DNA of 35,716 bases from CAZWKX01 sp964614095 (GTDB lineage Bacteria > Actinomycetota > Acidimicrobiia > Spongiisociales > UBA11373), in contig CAZTJO010000019.1 in the NCBI GenBank assembly GCA_964614095.1, forward strand, positions 1-35,716, written 5' to 3'. The notes below the pieces were generated by a model, which saw only the letters and a list, made by a program, of their open reading frames with translations, did no database searches and was not told the DNA's origin. This document shows positions 31,411 to 35,716 of this stretch, in pieces. Both the position numbers and the translations under genes were made by a program. Position 1 is the stretch's first letter. Each line of letters starts with the position of its first letter.

Positions 31411-31815
31411 ATGCTGCTTCTCAATCTCGATCACATCGCCATTGCCGTCGGTGACCTGGACGAAGCCGTCGGACGTTTCCGCCGCCTCTACGGTGTGGAG
31501 CCGACCAGCCGGGAGGTTGTTGTCGAGCAGGGTGTCGAGGAGGTGATGATCCCTGCCGGGGGATCACAGGTGCAGCTGCTGTGCCCCCTGGCCGCGGATA
31601 CACCGGTGGGCCGCTTCCTCGAACGGCGAGGCGAGGGTCTGCATCACATCGCATTTGCGGTTCCCGACATCATTGCCGCCTTGGCCCATTTGCAGGCCGA
31701 GGGGGCTGAGTTGATCGACAGGGAGCCTCGGATTGGGGGTGGAGGCAGGCGCATCGCCTTTGTCCATCCCGCTGGTTTTGCGGGTACTCTCATCGAACTT
31801 GTGGAGATCGAATGA
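31411..31815 (+). CDS. mce: methylmalonyl-CoA epimerase (VOC fold)
   Basis: A 134-residue glyoxalase/VOC-fold metalloenzyme that interconverts the (R) and (S) forms of methylmalonyl-CoA. The metal-ligand pattern is LDHIAIAV (H8), QVQLLCPL, LHHIAFAV and LIELVE, and KFLE-type spacing is represented by VGRFLERRGEGLHHIAF. ATG 31411 has AAGGGG six bases upstream; an open frame extends backwards through the promoter area without similarity. The next gene starts in its stop codon (ATGA). A propionyl-CoA or succinate-propionate route is implied, though mutase genes are outside the window. Confidence 0.93.
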   Translation: MLLLNLDHIAIAVGDLDEAVGRFRRLYGVEPTSREVVVEQGVEEVMIPAGGSQVQLLCPLAADTPVGRFLERRGEGLHHIAFAVPDIIAALAHLQAEGAELIDREPRIGGGGRRIAFVHPAGFAGTLIELVEIE

Positions 31816-32051
31816 GTCCTGAGATCAAGATCGCCGGCGGTGCCGGACCTATGGAGGCGGCGGCGATCCTCGCTGCGGTGGCCCGGCTTGTCGAAGAGGA
31901 GTGGGAGGCGTTGGCGGCACCTCCGCAACGGCCCGACCGCGGTCTCTGGGCGCTTTCGGGCCGTCCCCGGCCGGTGCAGGCGCCGTTTGTGGCGCGCCCG
32001 ACACCGGCGGCATCAGGGTGGAGCGTGGGCTCGGAAGAGTTTGAGTCCTAG
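31812..32051 (+). CDS. small protein, possible acyl-CoA carboxylase epsilon subunit
   Basis: A 79-residue protein coupled by ATGA to the epimerase gene. It begins with a short strand (IKIAGGAG), then a helix PMEAAAILAAVARLVEEEWEA, and a conserved-looking GLWALSGRPRP before a Pro-rich tail. That order (G-x-P-x-x-E-x-A-A helix, then W-x-x-S-x-R) is that of actinobacterial carboxylase epsilon subunits and related acyl-carrier regulators. The first GGAGPMEAAAIL fits only loosely, so the name is tentative. No biotin carboxylase or carboxyltransferase gene is adjacent. Its stop TAG overlaps the stop of the opposing kinase gene in a shared CTAG (32048-32051). Confidence 0.55.
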   Translation: MSPEIKIAGGAGPMEAAAILAAVARLVEEEWEALAAPPQRPDRGLWALSGRPRPVQAPFVARPTPAASGWSVGSEEFES

Positions 32052-33382
32052 GGGGCCTGGACGCCAGCGGAGGTCTTCGAATCCAGGGCAATCGGCTCTT
32101 CCTCGCCGGTTGACAGAGCGGGGGCCACTCCGGCCGGAAGCCTGAAGCAGAAGCGGGCTCCGACCGGGAAGCCGGGCTCGTACCACATGTCCCCTCCCAT
32201 GGCCTCGACCAGCAGTCGGCTGATGGTAAGTCCCAGTCCCATGCCGGTGCTGGTTCTGGTGTCGCCTTGTTCCAGTTGTTCGAAGCGCCCGAAGATCCGT
32301 TCGCGGTCTCGTTCGGGTACCCCAGGCCCGTTGTCGGCCACGATGATCTCCCAGCCCTCCTTACGGGCGACGGCATCAACTCCAACACGGTCGCCGCCGT
32401 ACTTGCGGGCGTTTTCGAGGAGGTTGCGCAGTACATGAGCGACACGGTTGGGGTCGGCGCGGAGGTAGACATTTCCGGTCACCGCGACGCTCGCCGATTT
32501 GTCGCCGCCTTTGGGGAAGAGCTGGTCGGCGGCGCGATATGCGACGGGACGCAGAGGGAAGTCGGTGGGCTCGAGGGTGAGACGGCCGGCCTCCAGCCGT
32601 GGTACCAGCAGCACCCTGTCGATGATCTCGCGCAGGTTGTTGGTCTCGTCGCAGATGATGGCGAGAAAATCGTCGACTTCGGCGGGCTCGATGTCGCGCC
32701 ACATCTCGTTGACGGTGAAGGCAAAACCGGCGATGTTGGTGAGGGGAGTACGCAGCTCGTGGCTGACCATCGTGACGAATTGGTTTTTCATGGCCGATGT
32801 GCGCCGCTCCGACTCGAGTATTGCTGTGTGGCGGTCGTGTGCTGCACGTATCTCTCTCACCCCGGCTAGGAGGACCATGGTGAGGGCGGTGAGATAGACG
32901 CAGGTTTCGGCCCATTGCAGTGCATCGGCCATGGAATCGAAGCGGTAGATATGAGGGGTCAACGAGGTGCGGACCGCCGCCACCGCCGCCGCCGCGGTCA
33001 GAAGGGTGAGGGTCTGGCGCGATGTCAGCAGGAGGATGGCGGCCGTGGCCAGGTAGGCGGCGAAGATGACGAGGGGCCCGTCGACTTGGTGGGCGATACC
33101 GGCGCTGCCCCCGATGAGGACAACATCGATGACCAGCGAAGGGAGGGCGGTGCGGCCCCAGCGCAGGCGCCAAGCGGCATCGACGACGAGCAAGGCCATG
33201 GCTCCCACCTTGATCTCGGCGTGATTGATGCCGTTCGACATGGCGAAAACGGCAATGGCCAGCAGAAGAGCGGCCCCGACCAGCCGGAAGAGCTGGTAGA
33301 GGCGTCTGATGGCATCGTAGGAAACGGGCACGGTCGACGGCCCCCGGGGCCTCCTGGTGCCGGCGCTTTGACTGCTAATCAT
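32048..33382 (-). CDS. orphan membrane sensor histidine kinase
   Basis: A 444-residue kinase. About six hydrophobic segments lie between residues 30 and 175, with no PAS or HAMP domain recognised. The dimerisation/phosphoacceptor domain has H208 in FVTMVSHELRTPLTNI. The ATPase domain has N-box NLLENARKYG (320-329), G1 DNGPGVPE (350-357), F-box FGRFEQL (364-370) and G2 GMGLGL (380-385), all intact. A 45-residue tail follows. No response regulator is adjacent on either side. The signal is unknown; a membrane-embedded sensor of six helices suggests a lipid, small-molecule or membrane cue. It converges on the small epsilon-like gene and is divergent from aspartokinase. Confidence 0.92.
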   Translation of the reverse strand: MISSQSAGTRRPRGPSTVPVSYDAIRRLYQLFRLVGAALLLAIAVFAMSNGINHAEIKVGAMALLVVDAAWRLRWGRTALPSLVIDVVLIGGSAGIAHQVDGPLVIFAAYLATAAILLLTSRQTLTLLTAAAAVAAVRTSLTPHIYRFDSMADALQWAETCVYLTALTMVLLAGVREIRAAHDRHTAILESERRTSAMKNQFVTMVSHELRTPLTNIAGFAFTVNEMWRDIEPAEVDDFLAIICDETNNLREIIDRVLLVPRLEAGRLTLEPTDFPLRPVAYRAADQLFPKGGDKSASVAVTGNVYLRADPNRVAHVLRNLLENARKYGGDRVGVDAVARKEGWEIIVADNGPGVPERDRERIFGRFEQLEQGDTRTSTGMGLGLTISRLLVEAMGGDMWYEPGFPVGARFCFRLPAGVAPALSTGEEEPIALDSKTSAGVQAP

Positions 33383-33519
33383 TGTCTTGCCAGGTATCGG
33401 TCGGCTTGTGGGCCTCCTGTAGAACTGCGTCTTTGAGTTTCCTTATAGGTGTGTGGAGGCCGTTCTTCCGGCAGTGTGGGGCGGCGATCGGGTGTATCTG
33501 GGGGTGGCGGCGGCAGGGG

Positions 33520-33525
33520 TAAACT
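33520..33525 (+). promoter_or_regulatory. -10 element ahead of aspartokinase
   Basis: TAAACT ends nine bases before the ATG at 33535, so a transcript would have at most two or three leader bases. The region has no Shine-Dalgarno at normal distance. The -35 region is poor. Confidence 0.42.
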
Positions 33526-33534
33526 CTGTCGCCC

Positions 33535-34764
33535 ATGGCAGTGATCGTTCAGAAGTACGGCGGAACCTCGGTGGGATCGGCCGAGCGGATTCGTGCCGTG
33601 GCGCGGCGGGTCGCCGAGACAAAACACGCTGGAAACGACGTGGTTGTTGTTGTGTCGGCAATGGGTGGTGCCACTGATGATTTGGTGCGCCTGGCCAAAG
33701 AGGTCAGTTCCAACGACCATGCTCGTGAGATGGACATGCTGCTCACTGCGGGAGAGCGGGTGTCTATGGCCCTGCTGGCGATGGCTATTGCGGATCTCGG
33801 CGTGGAGGCCGTCAGCCTCACCGGCTCTCAGGCGGGAATCGTGACCGACTCGGCCCACGGCAAGGCGAAGATCAGGGATGTGCGCGCCTTTCGCGTCGAC
33901 GACTGCCTGGCTGCGGGCAGCGTTGTCATCGTCGCTGGGTTTCAGGGTGTTTCCGAGATCGACAAGGAGATCACCACCTTGGGCCGCGGGGGATCGGATA
34001 CCTCCGCGGTGGCCATGGCGGCCTATCTAGGAGCCGACTCCTGTGAGATCTACACCGATGTGGACGGCGTGTTCACCGCCGATCCGCGGGTTGTGCCCGA
34101 GGCGCGCAAGCTGAACGAGGTCTCCTTTGAGGTCATGCAGGAGATGGCGGGGGCGGGCGCGGGTGTGCTCATGCTGCGGTCGGTCGAGTTCGGCAGTAAG
34201 TTCAACGTTCCCCTGCACGTACGTTCGTCGTTCCACGAGGGAGAGGGGACCTGGGTGAGAGACAGCGCAATGGAGCAGCCGGTGGTCAGTGGAGTCATTC
34301 ATGACGTTTCCGAGGCCAAGGTGACGGTGTTTGGGGTTCCCGACCGCCCCGGGGTGGCGGCGCGGATCTTCCAGCCTCTGGCCGAGGCAGGGATTGTGGT
34401 GGACCTGATCGTGCAGAATGTCAGCTCGGAGGGGGTGGCCGATGTCAGCTTCACCGTCCCTCGCCGGGATCTGGCCTCAGCGATAGGGATCGCCGAGAGC
34501 CTGGTCGCTGAGATCGGTGCCGCCGGCGTCGATTCCCAGGAGGGCATCGCCAAGGTGGCGATTGTGGGCGGAGGCATGCGTTCGCACCCGGGTATTGCTG
34601 CTCTTATGTTCTCGACGCTGGCCGAGGCTGGCATCAACATCGAGATGATCTCAACATCACCGGTTCGGGTGTCGTGCGTAGTGTCGGAGGACCGTGTCGA
34701 GGAGGCGGTGCGGCGATTGCACGAGGTTTTTGAGCCGCCGCTGATGGGAAGAACCGTTGACTGA
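33535..34764 (+). CDS. lysC: aspartokinase
   Basis: A 409-residue enzyme phosphorylating L-aspartate, the first step to lysine, diaminopimelate, threonine and methionine. VQKYGGTSVGSAERI (5-19) is the ATP/substrate signature; TLGRGGSDTSAVAMAAYLGA and YTDVDGVFTADPR are further kinase motifs; two ACT domains occupy about 265-409 (GVPDRPGVAARIF, VGGGMRSHPGIAALMF) for feedback control. Length and order fit actinobacterial LysC, whose gene often also encodes a beta subunit from an internal start; an internal start was not identified here. ATG 33535 was chosen. asd follows with an 8-base overlap. Confidence 0.96.
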   Translation: MAVIVQKYGGTSVGSAERIRAVARRVAETKHAGNDVVVVVSAMGGATDDLVRLAKEVSSNDHAREMDMLLTAGERVSMALLAMAIADLGVEAVSLTGSQAGIVTDSAHGKAKIRDVRAFRVDDCLAAGSVVIVAGFQGVSEIDKEITTLGRGGSDTSAVAMAAYLGADSCEIYTDVDGVFTADPRVVPEARKLNEVSFEVMQEMAGAGAGVLMLRSVEFGSKFNVPLHVRSSFHEGEGTWVRDSAMEQPVVSGVIHDVSEAKVTVFGVPDRPGVAARIFQPLAEAGIVVDLIVQNVSSEGVADVSFTVPRRDLASAIGIAESLVAEIGAAGVDSQEGIAKVAIVGGGMRSHPGIAALMFSTLAEAGINIEMISTSPVRVSCVVSEDRVEEAVRRLHEVFEPPLMGRTVD

Positions 34765-35716
34765 CCTGGCGGTTGCCGTTGTCGGCGCCACGGGCGTGGT
34801 GGGGCGGGAGATGATCGCCACGCTGGAACGGCGCTCATTCCCGGTTGGCAAGTTGCGCCTCTTGGCATCGGCGCGCTCGGCGGGAAAGGTCGTGGAGACC
34901 TTGTGGGGTGAGGTCACGGTGGAGGATCTGGCCACCGCCGATCCCGGGGGCCTTGAGATTGCCCTCTTCTCGGCCGGCGGTGCTCGCTCGCTCGAGCACG
35001 CCCCCCGTTTTGCCGAGGCCGGCGCCGTTGTGGTCGACAACTCTTCGGCCTGGCGCATGGAGCCCGATGTGCCGCTGGTGGTCGCCGGGGTGAACGATCA
35101 CGCGGTGAGCCGCCACAAGGGCATCATTGCCAACCCAAACTGCACCACGATGGCGCTGCTCATGGCGGTGGCGCCGCTGCATCGTGGCGGCGGCCTGGAG
35201 TTCATGACGGTGAGTACGTACCAGTCGGTCTCAGGAAGCGGCCAGATCGGCATCGATACGTTGACCACAGAGAACGAGAAGCTGGGCAAGGATATCGAGG
35301 CCCTTCGTGGTGGCGGATGGAAGGACCCAGGAGGCGACTTCTATGCCCGCCCCATCGGCTGGAATGTGTTGCCGCTGGCCGGTGACATGGCCGAGAACGG
35401 TTACACCGGTGAAGAGTGGAAGCTCGTCAACGAGACGAGGAAGATCCTCGAGGCTCGCGACATCGCCGTGGAGCCGACATGTGTGCGAGTTCCGGTGGTG
35501 ACCGGGCACGGCATGTCTGTGTCGGCATGGTTTGGCCGGGCCCTTGACGCGCTGGAGGCGGCAGAGCTGATCGAAGCGGCACCGGGTGTCCAGCTGTGGC
35601 AGGACAGAGTGCCGACGCCGCTCGACTCTGCCGGCATCGATGATGTCCTGGTGGGCCGGCTGCGCGACACCGTGGGCCGGGCCGGCGGCGTCTCTTTGTG
35701 GGTGGTCGGCGACAAC
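34757..35716 (+). CDS. asd: aspartate-semialdehyde dehydrogenase, C-terminus cut by window edge
   Basis: The frame is open for 320 codons to the right edge. AVAVVGATGVVGREM is the NADP-binding start; the catalytic Cys is C129 in IANPNCTTM; TYQSVSGSG, the substrate segment RPIGWNVLP and the active-site VPVVTGHGMS complete the enzyme. The visible end, GVSLWVVGDN, is close to the expected C-terminus, so only about 20 residues are missing. It reduces aspartyl phosphate to aspartate semialdehyde. The TTG at 34757 overlaps the lysC stop by eight bases and has GGGAAG upstream. lysC-asd is a classical operon. Confidence 0.95.
   Translation, partial: MTDLAVAVVGATGVVGREMIATLERRSFPVGKLRLLASARSAGKVVETLWGEVTVEDLATADPGGLEIALFSAGGARSLEHAPRFAEAGAVVVDNSSAWRMEPDVPLVVAGVNDHAVSRHKGIIANPNCTTMALLMAVAPLHRGGGLEFMTVSTYQSVSGSGQIGIDTLTTENEKLGKDIEALRGGGWKDPGGDFYARPIGWNVLPLAGDMAENGYTGEEWKLVNETRKILEARDIAVEPTCVRVPVVTGHGMSVSAWFGRALDALEAAELIEAAPGVQLWQDRVPTPLDSAGIDDVLVGRLRDTVGRAGGVSLWVVGDN

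Overview
The window is high-GC DNA, densely packed with genes on both strands. It contains no rRNA, tRNA, CRISPR array, insertion sequence or phage gene that I can see. Gene content points to an actinobacterium. The right end carries dnaX-ybaB-recR followed a few kilobases later by aspartokinase-asd, an order known from actinobacterial chromosomes. There is also a probable acyl-CoA carboxylase epsilon-like protein, an NrtR regulator, PspC/LiaF-type envelope-stress proteins, many GTG starts, and -10 boxes placed so close to some start codons that leaderless transcripts are likely. A deep-branching class such as Acidimicrobiia is a guess; the sequence alone does not settle it.

Layout. 1-969 (minus): an FG-GAP beta-propeller protein cut by the window edge. 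1129-5910 (plus): a five-gene operon for a modified amino sugar (Gfo/Idh/MocA dehydrogenase, left-handed beta-helix acetyltransferase, two DegT-family aminotransferases, one NAD-dependent epimerase), with ATGA or similar overlaps. 5926-7044 (minus): a large GNAT-like protein. 7173-7970: a lipoprotein. 8031-10055: a 674-residue protein that appears to fuse a GT-D-like glycosyltransferase domain to a DegT-type aminotransferase. 10087-10728 (minus): a PglD-like sugar acetyltransferase. Together 1-10.7 kb looks like a surface-glycan region.

10995-15831: envelope and secreted proteins. These are a membrane-anchored protein; a trypsin-fold protein that has lost its catalytic His and Ser and carries 21 RTX nonapeptides; a membrane protein with an HExxH motif; a three-gene PspC/LiaF-like operon ending in a 58-residue membrane protein; and a dodecin.

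15894-21634 (minus): phnD-phnC-phnE transporter genes followed by an overlapping dGTPase gene, and preceded by a 5'-deoxynucleotidase gene. PhnE is more than twice the usual length. A 14-bp perfect stem-loop separates phnD from phnC.

21775-26195: an NrtR-type regulator with a broken Nudix box, then nadA-nadB-nadC for NAD synthesis from aspartate, with a clear promoter overlapped by inverted repeats. 26240-28996: dnaX, ybaB, recR. 29013-30095: a tRNA-queuosine mannosyltransferase homologue. 30112-32051: thiolase, diverging from methylmalonyl-CoA epimerase and a small carboxylase epsilon-like gene. 32048-33382 (minus): an orphan histidine kinase. 33535 to the end: aspartokinase and aspartate-semialdehyde dehydrogenase (cut by the right edge).

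The observations most worth following are the GT-D/aminotransferase fusion, the expanded PhnE inside a mixed transporter/nucleotide operon, and the RTX pseudoprotease.
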